The translations under genes and the position numbers were made by a program. 50,761 nt of DNA from JAKFDI01 sp044508835. Lineage in GTDB: Bacteria > Pseudomonadota > Gammaproteobacteria > Burkholderiales > Burkholderiaceae_C. Shown in pieces: positions 34,331 to 42,517 of this stretch; positions within the stretch are counted from its first letter, which is position 1; every line of letters starts with the position of its first letter. The notes below the pieces were generated by a model. That model was not told the DNA's origin and did no database searches. It saw only the letters and a list, made by a program, of their open reading frames with translations. The stretch spans positions 1-50,761 of the forward strand of contig JBIQHD010000034.1 in the NCBI GenBank assembly GCA_044508835.1, written 5' to 3'.

Positions 34331-36031
34331 TCAGCTCAGACCCCACAGCTGCGCGAGGTACTTCCAGTTGATGAAGTAGTAGAGGACGAAGGCCACGAGG
34401 AACACCATCGCGAGCACGAAGGTGCCGGGCGCGGCGAAGCCCGCCGAGCCGTAGCTCTGGGCCGCCACCGTCGGCGCCGCGCGCGGCACCGGCGTGGGCC
34501 GCGGGTCGGCCCCGCCGCTGGCGAGCTTGCGGCCCCACAGCAGCGAGCCGACGGTGACGTAGATGTAGATCGCCCCGCCCACGATGGCCGCGATGCCGCC
34601 GATGCCCACCAGGCCCATCATCAGGTAGGCCGCGCCCGGCCACTCGTAGGCCAGCGCGTGGCCCTGGAAGGCCATGTCCCAGTGGCGGCGCGAGACGCCC
34701 AGCGTGCCCGCCCCCATCATCACCAGGCAGAAGAAGTACATCGACAGCCCGAAGAGGTACGGCTGGATCTTCGCCAGGCCCGGGGCGATCATCTCGCGCT
34801 TGAACAGCACCGGGATCAGGAAGTAGGTCAGCGACATGAACGACAGCGTCGTGCCCACGACCACCGTGGCGTGGAAGTGCCCCGGCACGTAGATCGTGTT
34901 GTGGATGATCATGTTGAGCTGCTCGGTGCCCATCATCACGCCCGAGATGCCGCCCAGGAAGCCGAAGCCGATGATGGAGATGAACACGCCCGAGAACACC
35001 GGGTTGCCCCACGGCGCCTTGCGCAGCCACTCGAACAGGCCCTTGGTGTAGCCCTTGCGGCGCTGGGCCACCTCCATGGCGCCGGGGATCGTCAGGCCGT
35101 GGATCATCGAGGCCAGCACCGCGAAGTACATGAAGTAGCTGGTGTTGACGATCTTCCAGGCCGTGCTCACGCCCGGGTCGGCCAGCAGGTGGTGGGCGCT
35201 GGCGAGCTGCAGGAACAGGATGTAGAGCAGGAAGGCGCCGCGGCTCACGCGCTCGCTCATCGGCTTGGCGCCGAAGGCGATGGCCGCCACCGCGTACCAG
35301 ATCGAGATGTGCGCGGCGACGTTGATCTGCTGCGACGAGTGGCCGAAGGCCCACCAGATGGTGCGGTAGACCAGCGGGTCCACCGACTCGACGATGCCCA
35401 GCGACATCAGCCAGGTCGGGATCAGGATGATCGCGCCCGAGACGATGGTGAACACCGCGATGATGGCCGCCGTGATGGCGCCGAAGGTCACCAGCGGCAC
35501 CGAGCCCTCGTAGGTCTTGTCGCGCTTGGCGACCACCAGCGTGCCGAAGAACACGAAGCACGCGATCAGCGCGCCCACCGCGAACAGGATGAGCCCGAGG
35601 TAGAACGCGGGCGCGGCCATCATCGGCACGTACGAGGTCATCATGACGCTCGAGCCGCCCTGGAACACCGCCACGTTGTTGACCACGGCGCCGATGAGCA
35701 TCAGCGCGAACGCAAGCCACGCGACGTTCGGCGTGGCGATGCGGCATCGCAACAGCGTGGACGAGCAGAAGTACAGCACCGCGACCTCGAAGAAGATGAT
35801 CCAGAAGATCAGCATGTCGATGCCATGCGCGGTGAGCACCATGTAGAAGGTGTCGGCCTCCAGCCAGTGCACCGCCGGCCAGCGCGTGAGCACCACGCCG
35901 ATGGCCAGGATGCCGCCGATCAGCAGCGCCACCACCGCCACCACGGCGTTGGCGGTCATCAGGCGCTCGGCATGCTTCTCGAACTGCAGGCCCGAGCGCG
36001 GGCAGGTGCGGTAAGTCGTGCTTGCGGACAT
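34331..36031 (-). CDS. Heme-copper oxidase/NO reductase subunit I (B-family-like, NorY-like), no active-site tyrosine
   Basis: A 566-residue catalytic subunit with about 13 helices. The low-spin heme ligand is His69 (TAHGIDM). CuB ligands are His231 (WWAFGHSSQQ) and His280-His281 (ASAHHLLADPG). His385 and His387 (VPGHFH) bind the heme pair. Order and spacing resemble ba3-type (B-family) oxidases, but the Tyr normally four residues after the helix VI His is Gln235, and no Tyr lies two residues before the His-His pair (Ser278). Loss of this Tyr is a hallmark of NO-reducing members. ATG 36031 has AGGGG upstream. It either reduces O2 in an unusual way or reduces NO. Confidence 0.88.
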   Translation of the reverse strand: MSASTTYRTCPRSGLQFEKHAERLMTANAVVAVVALLIGGILAIGVVLTRWPAVHWLEADTFYMVLTAHGIDMLIFWIIFFEVAVLYFCSSTLLRCRIATPNVAWLAFALMLIGAVVNNVAVFQGGSSVMMTSYVPMMAAPAFYLGLILFAVGALIACFVFFGTLVVAKRDKTYEGSVPLVTFGAITAAIIAVFTIVSGAIILIPTWLMSLGIVESVDPLVYRTIWWAFGHSSQQINVAAHISIWYAVAAIAFGAKPMSERVSRGAFLLYILFLQLASAHHLLADPGVSTAWKIVNTSYFMYFAVLASMIHGLTIPGAMEVAQRRKGYTKGLFEWLRKAPWGNPVFSGVFISIIGFGFLGGISGVMMGTEQLNMIIHNTIYVPGHFHATVVVGTTLSFMSLTYFLIPVLFKREMIAPGLAKIQPYLFGLSMYFFCLVMMGAGTLGVSRRHWDMAFQGHALAYEWPGAAYLMMGLVGIGGIAAIVGGAIYIYVTVGSLLWGRKLASGGADPRPTPVPRAAPTVAAQSYGSAGFAAPGTFVLAMVFLVAFVLYYFINWKYLAQLWGLS

Positions 36032-36042
36032 GGCCCCTGCCC

Positions 36043-36582
36043 TCACTTCACGTAGATGCGGCCGACCATCGTGTGATGGTTGATGCCGCAGTATTCATTG
36101 CACACCACCGAGTAGGTGCCGCTCTGGTTCGGCGTCACGGTGATCACGTGCTCGAAGCCGGGCACGACCTGGATGTTGATGTTGGCCGGCTGCAGGGAGA
36201 AGCCGTGGTTGTAGTCCATGGCCGTGAGATGCAGGCGGTAGCTCTTGTCCTTCTCCAGCTCGAGGATGGGCCAGAAGCTCCACAGGCGCGCGATCATGTA
36301 GATGTCGCTGCCCGGCGGCGGCGCGACGACCGGGATCTCCTGGTCGGTCTCCTTGCGCACGGTGTACTTGTCGACCATCGCCTGCGTGGCGGCCGAGAAC
36401 TTGTCCGGCGTGGTGCGGTAGGTCTCGGTGGAGAGGTTCTGCTTGCCGTAGATGTGCCAGCCGACCATCATGAAGAACATGATCAGGCACCAGATGAACG
36501 CGATCGCGATCCAGGTGCCTTCCACGCGGTCGAGCGGGTGTTTCCACCACAGGCGCTCCGACGGCGGATGAATGGCGCTCAT
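36043..36582 (-). CDS. Heme-copper oxidase subunit II with CuA site (NorS-like)
   Basis: A 179-residue protein with one N-terminal membrane helix (about 24-43) and a periplasmic cupredoxin domain. The CuA set is complete: His126 (DYNHGFSL), Cys161, Glu163, Cys165, His169 and Met172 in CNEYCGINHHTM. It accepts electrons from cytochrome c or another carrier and passes them to subunit I. A strong AAGGAGGAG ribosome site lies 6 nt before ATG 36582; the open frame continuing to 36903 crosses the small subunit gene and is not used. It is separated from subunit I by 11 bp. Confidence 0.94.
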   Translation of the reverse strand: MSAIHPPSERLWWKHPLDRVEGTWIAIAFIWCLIMFFMMVGWHIYGKQNLSTETYRTTPDKFSAATQAMVDKYTVRKETDQEIPVVAPPPGSDIYMIARLWSFWPILELEKDKSYRLHLTAMDYNHGFSLQPANINIQVVPGFEHVITVTPNQSGTYSVVCNEYCGINHHTMVGRIYVK

Positions 36583-36644
36583 CGTCTCTCCTCCTTGCCG
36601 CTGCGCGCGGCCTGTCTGTGTCTGTGTTCGGGACTGCTGCCCGC

Positions 36645-36800
36645 CTATTTCGCGAGCGGCACGGTGAGGATGTCGATCACGCCCCACAGCGTGTAGACCA
36701 CCATCGGGATCAGCACCCCGAGGAAGAGCAGCAGGAACGGGTTGTCCAGCAGCTGCTGGATCCAGGGCACCTTCTCGTCGTCGTTCGTCTCGTGGCTCAT
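36645..36800 (-). CDS. Small one-helix oxidase subunit (subunit IIa-like)
   Basis: A 51-residue protein that is the first gene of the respiratory operon. The N terminus is charged (MSHETNDDEKVPWIQQ), followed by one membrane helix (NPFLLLFLGVLIPMVVYTLW). B-family oxidases such as ba3 carry a similar single-helix subunit IIa, so this is probably its equivalent. GGGAGACGCAGG precedes the ATG at 36800. A longer in-frame start is possible but would include the leader region. Sixty-two bp separate it from subunit II. Confidence 0.82.
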   Translation of the reverse strand: MSHETNDDEKVPWIQQLLDNPFLLLFLGVLIPMVVYTLWGVIDILTVPLAK

Positions 36801-36834
36801 CCTGCGTCTCCCGGCTGATGCATCGATCGCGGCG

Positions 36835-36877
36835 ATTCTGTGGATGGCCGTCACGGCATGACTTGAACTGGTTCAAG
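36835..36877 (-). promoter_or_regulatory. FNR-type class II promoter of the respiratory operon
   Basis: The palindrome CTTGAACTGGTTCAAG (36862-36877) holds TTGAA-N4-TTCAA, close to the FNR/DNR consensus TTGAT-N4-ATCAA. On the minus strand it is followed after 22 nt by CAGAAT (36840-36835). The box centre lies at -41.5 relative to the predicted start near 36828, the standard class II activator position. No comparable -10 is found on the plus strand. Confidence 0.75.
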
Positions 36878-36986
36878 AACACGGCGCGGGATCGCCGCGC
36901 CATGACGCAGATCAGATTCGCGGGCGCATCGGGGCGCGCCGCCGGCCCGCGGCGGCCGGACCTGCCGATACTTCCCGGCTCACGCG

Positions 36987-37829
36987 ATGGCCTCCACCGA
37001 CCGACCCCTTGCCTGGCTGCGGCGCCTGGCGCTCGCCTGCGCCGTGATGGCGCTGGCGGTGACCGGCCTGAGCGCCTCCCTCCGCCTGGCGAAGGCCGGC
37101 CCCGGATGCGGCGGCGCCGTGGCCTGCGGGCAGGCGGAGACCGCAGTTGCCGCAGCCGCCGAACCGCCGACCCTGCGCGCGGCGCGCACGGCGCACCGCA
37201 TCGTCGCCTCGGCCGTGCTGCTGACGCTGCTGGCGATGCTCGTGCTGTGCCGGCGCGCCCGCCTGCGCCGCGAGGCGCGGGCGGTGCTCGTGCTGCTCGG
37301 CGTGACGCTGTTCCTCGCGGTGCTCGGGCGCTGGGCCGGCGGCTCGGGGGCGGCGCCGGTGGTGGTCGCCCACGTGCTCGGCGGCTTCCTGCTGTTCGCG
37401 CTCAGCCTGCGCCTCGCGCTCGCCCCGCGGCTGGCGCCGATGGCGCCGCGCTGGCGGCGCTGGAGCGCGGCGGCCACCGCCGTGCTGCTGGCGCAACTGG
37501 CGCTCGGCGCGCTGACGAGCGCCTCCGGCGCCGGGCTCGCCTGCGGCGACAGCGCCGTCTGCGGCCTGCACCGCTATGCCTCGCTGCTGGTGCTGCCCGC
37601 GGTGCTGCCGCTGGCATGGGCCGCCCTGCGCGGCGGCCGCGCGCGCACCGGCGCGGCGCTGCTCCTGCTGCTGGCCGCGCAGCTCGCCGCGGGCCTCGCG
37701 GCGGCCGCGCTCGCGCTGCCGTTCATGCTCGTGCTGCTGCACAACGGCCTCGGCGCGGGCCTGCTGGCCGTGCTGCTGCTGGCGCCGGGAGGCCCCGGCA
37801 CGAGGGAAAACACCCGGCCTGCGGCTTGA
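36987..37829 (+). CDS. CtaA/COX15-like heme A synthase-family membrane protein
   Basis: A 280-residue protein with about eight membrane helices in two four-helix halves. Each half has two conserved histidines: His70 (TAHRIVAS) and His129 (VVAHVLGG), then His195 (LHRYASL) and His252 (LLHNGLG), matching the heme ligands of heme A synthase. A cysteine pair occurs in each half (Cys41/Cys47 and Cys186/Cys192), like the extracellular pair of CtaA. Heme A synthase oxidises heme O to heme A. It is divergent from the oxidase operon and immediately upstream of the Crp/Fnr gene. Overall similarity is weak enough that another heme-binding role is possible. Confidence 0.78.
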   Translation: MASTDRPLAWLRRLALACAVMALAVTGLSASLRLAKAGPGCGGAVACGQAETAVAAAAEPPTLRAARTAHRIVASAVLLTLLAMLVLCRRARLRREARAVLVLLGVTLFLAVLGRWAGGSGAAPVVVAHVLGGFLLFALSLRLALAPRLAPMAPRWRRWSAAATAVLLAQLALGALTSASGAGLACGDSAVCGLHRYASLLVLPAVLPLAWAALRGGRARTGAALLLLLAAQLAAGLAAAALALPFMLVLLHNGLGAGLLAVLLLAPGGPGTRENTRPAA

Positions 37830-37867
37830 GGAGCATCAAGCGGCGCGCGCGGCGCCGCTTCCAGAAT
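37826..37867 (+). promoter_or_regulatory. FNR-type class II promoter of the Crp/Fnr regulator gene
   Basis: TTGAGGAGCATCAA (37826-37839) matches TTGAT-N4-ATCAA with one mismatch and overlaps the stop codon of the CtaA-like gene. CAGAAT (37862-37867) follows after 22 nt, placing the box centre at -41.5 from a start near 37874. Geometry and -10 sequence are identical to the oxidase operon promoter. Confidence 0.75.
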
Positions 37868-37898
37868 CCGCGCGTCGCCCCGCCTGCAAGAGGTTTCC

Positions 37899-38597
37899 GT
37901 GGACACCCGAACCTTCGACGTGCCCGGCTATCTGTCCGGCTTGCCCCTGTTCAACGAACTGCGCGAGGAGGAGCTGCAGCGCCTGGCCGACGGCTGCCAG
38001 CTGCAGCGCGTGGGCCGCGGCCAGGTGGTCTTCCGCGTCGGCCAGCCCTGCGAGGAGTTCCACGTCACCGTCGCCGGGCAGCTCAAGCTGTACGTGCTCT
38101 CCGCGGCCGGCCAGGAGAAGGTGATCGAGATCCTCGGGCCGGGCCACAGCTTCGCCGAGGCGCTGATGTTCACCGGCAAGCCCTACATCATCAACGCGCA
38201 GGCGCTCACCGATGCGCTGGTGCTCACGGTGGGCAAGCAGGCGGTGCTGGCCGAGATCGAGCACGATCCGCGCTTCGCGCTGCGCATGCTCGGCGGCATC
38301 TCGCGCCGGCTGCACGGCCTGGTGCACGACGTCGAGGCGTATGCGCTGCACAGCGGGCTGCAGCGCGTGATCGGCTACCTGCTGCGCGACCAGGACCTGA
38401 GCGGCGACAGCCCCGCCGCGGCCACCGTGTCGCTGCCGGTGAGCAAGGCCACGATCGCCTCGCGCCTGTCGCTCACGCCGGAGTACTTTTCTCGGGTCCT
38501 GCGCACGCTCGAGGCGGCCGAGCTCATCAAGGTCGAGCGGCGAGACATCCGCATCCTCGACGCGAAACGCCTCGCCGCCTACGAACCGGCGCGCTGA
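37899..38597 (+). CDS. Crp/Fnr family transcriptional regulator (DNR/FNR-like specificity)
   Basis: A 232-residue regulator. An N-terminal cyclic-nucleotide-fold sensor domain (about 15-130) is followed by a dimerisation helix and a C-terminal helix-turn-helix. The recognition helix carries Glu195, Ser198 and Arg199 (TPEYFSRVLR), the E-x-x-S-R set that reads TTGAT half-sites in FNR. It lacks the N-terminal four-cysteine cluster of oxygen-sensing FNR, so it is more like DNR-type regulators that sense NO or another signal. GTG 37899 has AAGAGG 4-5 nt upstream. FNR boxes precede this gene and the oxidase operon, indicating autoregulation and activation of the cluster. Confidence 0.9.
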   Translation: MDTRTFDVPGYLSGLPLFNELREEELQRLADGCQLQRVGRGQVVFRVGQPCEEFHVTVAGQLKLYVLSAAGQEKVIEILGPGHSFAEALMFTGKPYIINAQALTDALVLTVGKQAVLAEIEHDPRFALRMLGGISRRLHGLVHDVEAYALHSGLQRVIGYLLRDQDLSGDSPAAATVSLPVSKATIASRLSLTPEYFSRVLRTLEAAELIKVERRDIRILDAKRLAAYEPAR

Positions 38598-38615
38598 ACG
38601 CGCCGGCCGCGCCGG

Positions 38616-39353
38616 TCAGCCCATGTGCAGGCCGCCGTTGACCGAGAAGTCGGCCCCGGTGGCGAAGCCCGACTCGTCGGACGCCACCCACGACACGATG
38701 GACGCGATGTCGTCGGGCGTGCCCAGCCGCTTGACGGGAATGCCGGCGACGATCTTGTCGAGCACGTCCTGGCGGATGGCCTTGACCATGTCGGTGGCGA
38801 TGTAGCCCGGGCTCACGGTATTCACCGTCACGCCCTTGCTGGCCACCTCCTGCGCCAGCGCCATGGTGAAGCCGTGCATGCCGGCCTTGGCGGCGGAGTA
38901 GTTGGTCTGGCCGAACTGGCCCTTCTCGCCGTTGACCGAGCTGATGTTGATGATGCGGCCCCAGCCGCGGTCGAGCATGTCCTCGATCACCTGCTTGGTG
39001 ACGTTGAACAGGCTGGTGAGGTTGGTCTCGATCACCGCGTCCCAATCGGCGCGCGTCATCTTGCGGAACATGCCGTCGCGGGTGATGCCGGCGTTGTTCA
39101 CCAGCACGTCGATCGGGCCGTGCTCGGCCTTGGCCTTCTCGAAGGCGGCGACCGTCGAATCCCAGTCGCCGACGTTGCCGACCGAGGCATGGAAGGTGAA
39201 GCCCTTGGCCTTCTGCTCGTCGAGCCACTTCTTGAAGTCGCGGCTCGGGCCGCAGCCGGCGATGACCTTGAAACCGTCCTTGTGCAGGCGCTGGCACATC
39301 GTGGTGCCGATGCCGCCCATGCCGCCCGTCACGTAAGCCACTCGTTGAGTCAT
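38616..39353 (-). CDS. phaB: Acetoacetyl-CoA reductase
   Basis: A 245-residue short-chain dehydrogenase that reduces acetoacetyl-CoA to (R)-3-hydroxybutyryl-CoA with NADPH for polyhydroxybutyrate. The cofactor motif TGGMGGIG is at the N terminus. NNAG, catalytic Ser (INISSVNGEKGQFGQ) and YSAAKAG (Tyr, Lys) follow. The ATG at 39353 has AAGGAG 5 nt upstream. It is third in the phaC-phaA-phaB series, 84 bp after phaA. The close match in length and the neighbours separate it from a FabG role. Confidence 0.96.
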   Translation of the reverse strand: MTQRVAYVTGGMGGIGTTMCQRLHKDGFKVIAGCGPSRDFKKWLDEQKAKGFTFHASVGNVGDWDSTVAAFEKAKAEHGPIDVLVNNAGITRDGMFRKMTRADWDAVIETNLTSLFNVTKQVIEDMLDRGWGRIINISSVNGEKGQFGQTNYSAAKAGMHGFTMALAQEVASKGVTVNTVSPGYIATDMVKAIRQDVLDKIVAGIPVKRLGTPDDIASIVSWVASDESGFATGADFSVNGGLHMG

Positions 39354-39437
39354 GTTCACTCCTTGTCTGTTGTGTTCTGTCCGAGCGTCGCCGCGCGCCG
39401 CGGGCTGGTCAAGCGGGTTCGCCCGGCTTGCAGGGTT

Positions 39438-40616
39438 TCAGCGCTCGACGGTCAGCGCCACGCCCATGCCGCCGCCGATGCACAGCGAGGCGATGCCGCG
39501 CCTGGCGTCGCGGCGCTGCATCTCGTGCAGCAGCGTGACGAGGATGCGACAGCCCGAGGCGCCGATCGGGTGGCCGATGGCGATGGCGCCGCCGTTGACG
39601 TTCACCTTGCCCGTGTCCCAGCCCATTTCCTTGTGCACGGCGCAGGCCTGGGCGGCGAAGGCCTCGTTGATCTCCAGCAGGTCGAGGTCGGCCGCCTTCC
39701 AGCCGGCGCGCTCGAGGGCGCGCGTCGAGGCGGGCACCGGCCCCATGCCCATGTAGGCCGGGTCGAGCGCGGCCGAGGCGTAGGAGGCGATGCGCGCGAG
39801 CGGCTGCAGGCCGAGCTGGTCGGCCTTCTTGGCGCTCATCACCACCACGCCGGCGGCGCCGTCGTTCAGGCCCGAGGCATTGCCGGCGGTCACGCTGCCG
39901 GCCTTGTCGAAGGCCGGGCGCAGGCCGGCCAGGGCCTCGGCGCTGGTGCGCCGGTTGATGAACTCGTCGGCCTCGAAGACCACCGGGTCGCCCTTCTTCT
40001 GCGGGATGCTGAAGGGCACGATCTCGTCCTTGAACCGGCCCGCGTCCTGCGCCGCCGCGGCCTTCTGCTGGGAGGCGAGCGCCAGCGCATCCTGGTCCTC
40101 GCGGCTGACGCCGTACTTCTTGGCGACGTTCTCGGCGGTGATGCCCATGTGGTACTGGTTGTACACGTCCCACAGGCCGTCGACGATCATGGTGTCGACC
40201 AGCTTCCAGTCGCCCATGCGCTGGCCGTCGCGCGAGCCGGGCAGCACGTGCGGGCTCATGCTCATGCTCTCCTGGCCGCCGGCGATGACGATCTCGCTGT
40301 CGCCGTCGCGGATGGCCTGGGCGGCCAGCATCACGGCCTTCAGGCCCGAGCCGCAGACCTTGTTGATGGTCATGGCCGGCACGCCGTGCGGCAGCCCGGC
40401 CTTGATGACGGACTGGCGCGCCGGGTTCTGCCCGGCCCCGGCCTGCAGCACCTGGCCGAGGATCACCTCGCCCACCTGCTCGCCGCTCAGCCGGCTGCGT
40501 TCCAGCAGCGCGCGGATGACGGCTGCGCCCAGGTCGCTCGCCGGCGTCTTGGCCAGCGCCCCGCCGAACTTGCCCACGGCCGTGCGCGCGGCGGCCACGA
40601 TGACGATGTCACTCAT
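39438..40616 (-). CDS. phaA: Acetyl-CoA acetyltransferase (beta-ketothiolase)
   Basis: A 392-residue thiolase that condenses two acetyl-CoA to acetoacetyl-CoA, the first step of PHB synthesis. The active-site Cys of the acyl enzyme is in INKVCGSGLKAV (about residue 88). His is in GHPIGASG and the second Cys in SLCIGGGMG near the C terminus. AAGGAGAAGGAA lies just before the ATG. It is second in the pha operon, 54 bp after phaC. Confidence 0.97.
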   Translation of the reverse strand: MSDIVIVAAARTAVGKFGGALAKTPASDLGAAVIRALLERSRLSGEQVGEVILGQVLQAGAGQNPARQSVIKAGLPHGVPAMTINKVCGSGLKAVMLAAQAIRDGDSEIVIAGGQESMSMSPHVLPGSRDGQRMGDWKLVDTMIVDGLWDVYNQYHMGITAENVAKKYGVSREDQDALALASQQKAAAAQDAGRFKDEIVPFSIPQKKGDPVVFEADEFINRRTSAEALAGLRPAFDKAGSVTAGNASGLNDGAAGVVVMSAKKADQLGLQPLARIASYASAALDPAYMGMGPVPASTRALERAGWKAADLDLLEINEAFAAQACAVHKEMGWDTGKVNVNGGAIAIGHPIGASGCRILVTLLHEMQRRDARRGIASLCIGGGMGVALTVER

Positions 40617-40670
40617 TTCCTTCTCCTTCGTTCAAATTCATTCGGGTCCGGTGCCCCGGTTCGGTTCGTT

Positions 40671-42389
40671 TCAAGCTTTCTGTTTGACGTAGCGGCCGGG
40701 CGCGGGCTCGATGGCCTTGTGGGTGCGGTTGCCCGGCGTCTTGGGCGCGGCGACCTGCTTGCCGGCATGGCCCTTCAGCCACGCCGACCAGTCGGGCCAC
40801 CAGCTGCCCGGGTGTTCCGTCGCCTTCTCGAACCAGGCGTTGGGGTCGTCGCCGAACGTCGCGCCGCTGCCGATCCAGTGGCTGCGCTTCTTCTGCGCCG
40901 GCGGGTTGATGACCCCCGCGATGTGGCCGGAAGCACCGAGCACGAACCGCGTCTTGCCCGTGAGCACCTGGGTGTTGCGGTAGGCGCCGGTCCAGGGAAC
41001 GATGTGGTCCTCCTTCGAGGCATACACGTACGCCGGCGCGTCGACGCGGGAGAGGTCGAGCTTCTCGCCGCACACCGTCAGGTCGCCGGGGTTCCTGAGC
41101 CTGTTCTCGAGGTAGGTGTTGCGCAGGTACCAGCAGTACATCGGGCCGGGCAGGTTGGTGCTGTCGCTGTTCCAGAACAGCAGGTCGAAGGGCGCCGGCG
41201 CCTCGCCCTTGAGGTAGTTGCCCACCACGTAGTTCCACACCAGGTCGTTCGGGCGCAGGAAGCTGAAGGTCGAGGCCAGCTCGCTGCCCTTGAGCAGCGA
41301 GCCGCCGCCCGGGCTGTCGGGGCCGAGCGTCATCTCGCGCAGGCGCACCGCGGCCTCGTCGACGAAGACGTCGATGATGCCGGTGTCCGAGAAGTCGAGG
41401 AAGGTGGTGAGCAGCGTCACGCTCTCGGCCGGCTTCTCGCCGCGCGCGGCCAGCACCGCCAGCGCCGTGGCGAGGATGGTGCCGCCCACGCAGAAGCCGA
41501 GCACGTTGATGGTGTCCTGGCCGGAGATCTCCTGCACCAGGCCGATGGCGCGGATGGCGCCGTCCTCGATGTAGTCGTCCCAGGTCTTGCGCGCGAGGCT
41601 CTCGTCGGGGTTGCGCCAGCTCACGACGAACACCCGGTGGCCCTGCGCCACGGTGTAGGCGATGAGCGAGTTCTCGGGCTGCAGATCGAGGATGTAGTAC
41701 TTGTTGATGCACGGCGGCACCATCAGCAGCGGCCGCGCGAACACCTTGGGCGTGCTGGGCTTGTACTCGATGAGCTGGAACAGCTCGTTCTCGAACACCA
41801 CGCTGCCCGGCGTCACCGCCAGGTTGCGCCCGACCTCGAAGCGCGTCTCGTCGGTCTGCGACATGTGGCCCTGGCGGATGTCGCCCCACAGCTGCTGCAG
41901 GCCCTGCATCAGGCTCTCGCCGCGGGTCTCGATCGCCTTGCGCTGGGCCTCGGGGTTGAGCGCAAGGTAGTTGCTGGGCGAGGCGGCGTCCGTCCATTGC
42001 TGCACCGCGAAGCGGATGCGCTGCTTGGTCTTGGGGTCGGCCTTGACCTCCTCGGCCAGCTGCATGAGCGTGCGGGCGTTGAGCAGGTACATCTCGGCCA
42101 GGAAGGCGGCGCCCGGGTGGGCGGCCCATTCCGGCGCCTTGAAGCGCTTGTCGGCGATGGGCGCGGCGGACGACGCGCCGTCCGCGCCGCCCGGCAGGCG
42201 CTCCAGCGAGCGGTTCCACAGCTCGGTGGCCTGCCGCAGGTAATCGCCCTGCACCTCGGCGAGCTTGTGCATCGGCACCGACAATTGCGCCAGCGCGCGG
42301 GCGGCTTCGCCGAACCCGCCGGCCAGACCGCCCGCCGCCGCCGGCGCCGCGCCGTCGCCCGAAGTCGTGGAACCGGATTTCCTTGTCAT
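40671..42389 (-). CDS. phaC: Class I polyhydroxyalkanoate synthase
   Basis: A 572-residue synthase that polymerises (R)-3-hydroxyacyl-CoA on granule surfaces. The lipase-like box is GFCVGG with nucleophile Cys300. Asp461 (SKEDHIVPW) and His489 (GASGHIAGVINPP) complete the triad, with the same spacing as the well-studied Cupriavidus enzyme (161 and 189 residues). The N-terminal about 80 residues are variable and Ala/Gly-rich. The length is normal for the class I, single-subunit type. It is the first gene of phaCAB. Confidence 0.97.
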   Translation of the reverse strand: MTRKSGSTTSGDGAAPAAAGGLAGGFGEAARALAQLSVPMHKLAEVQGDYLRQATELWNRSLERLPGGADGASSAAPIADKRFKAPEWAAHPGAAFLAEMYLLNARTLMQLAEEVKADPKTKQRIRFAVQQWTDAASPSNYLALNPEAQRKAIETRGESLMQGLQQLWGDIRQGHMSQTDETRFEVGRNLAVTPGSVVFENELFQLIEYKPSTPKVFARPLLMVPPCINKYYILDLQPENSLIAYTVAQGHRVFVVSWRNPDESLARKTWDDYIEDGAIRAIGLVQEISGQDTINVLGFCVGGTILATALAVLAARGEKPAESVTLLTTFLDFSDTGIIDVFVDEAAVRLREMTLGPDSPGGGSLLKGSELASTFSFLRPNDLVWNYVVGNYLKGEAPAPFDLLFWNSDSTNLPGPMYCWYLRNTYLENRLRNPGDLTVCGEKLDLSRVDAPAYVYASKEDHIVPWTGAYRNTQVLTGKTRFVLGASGHIAGVINPPAQKKRSHWIGSGATFGDDPNAWFEKATEHPGSWWPDWSAWLKGHAGKQVAAPKTPGNRTHKAIEPAPGRYVKQKA

Positions 42390-42517
42390 TGCCTGCCTCG
42401 CTTCGCGCCATCCGCACGCATCATGTCGATCACGTCCAAACGCCTTGAACGCCCGTTTTTACGCTGGAATCCCTGCCTTGTGTTGACTGTTCGCCGTGTC
42501 ATGGACGGACCCTTCGG

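Noticed and set aside
36899..36904. A divergent promoter using the same FNR box for the CtaA-like gene.
   Set aside because: At the position required for a -41.5 arrangement on the plus strand there is GCCATG, which is not a -10 element.
42483..42488. TTGACT as a -35 element for the small membrane protein gene at 42518.
   Set aside because: No acceptable -10 hexamer lies 16-18 nt downstream, so it is not called as a promoter.
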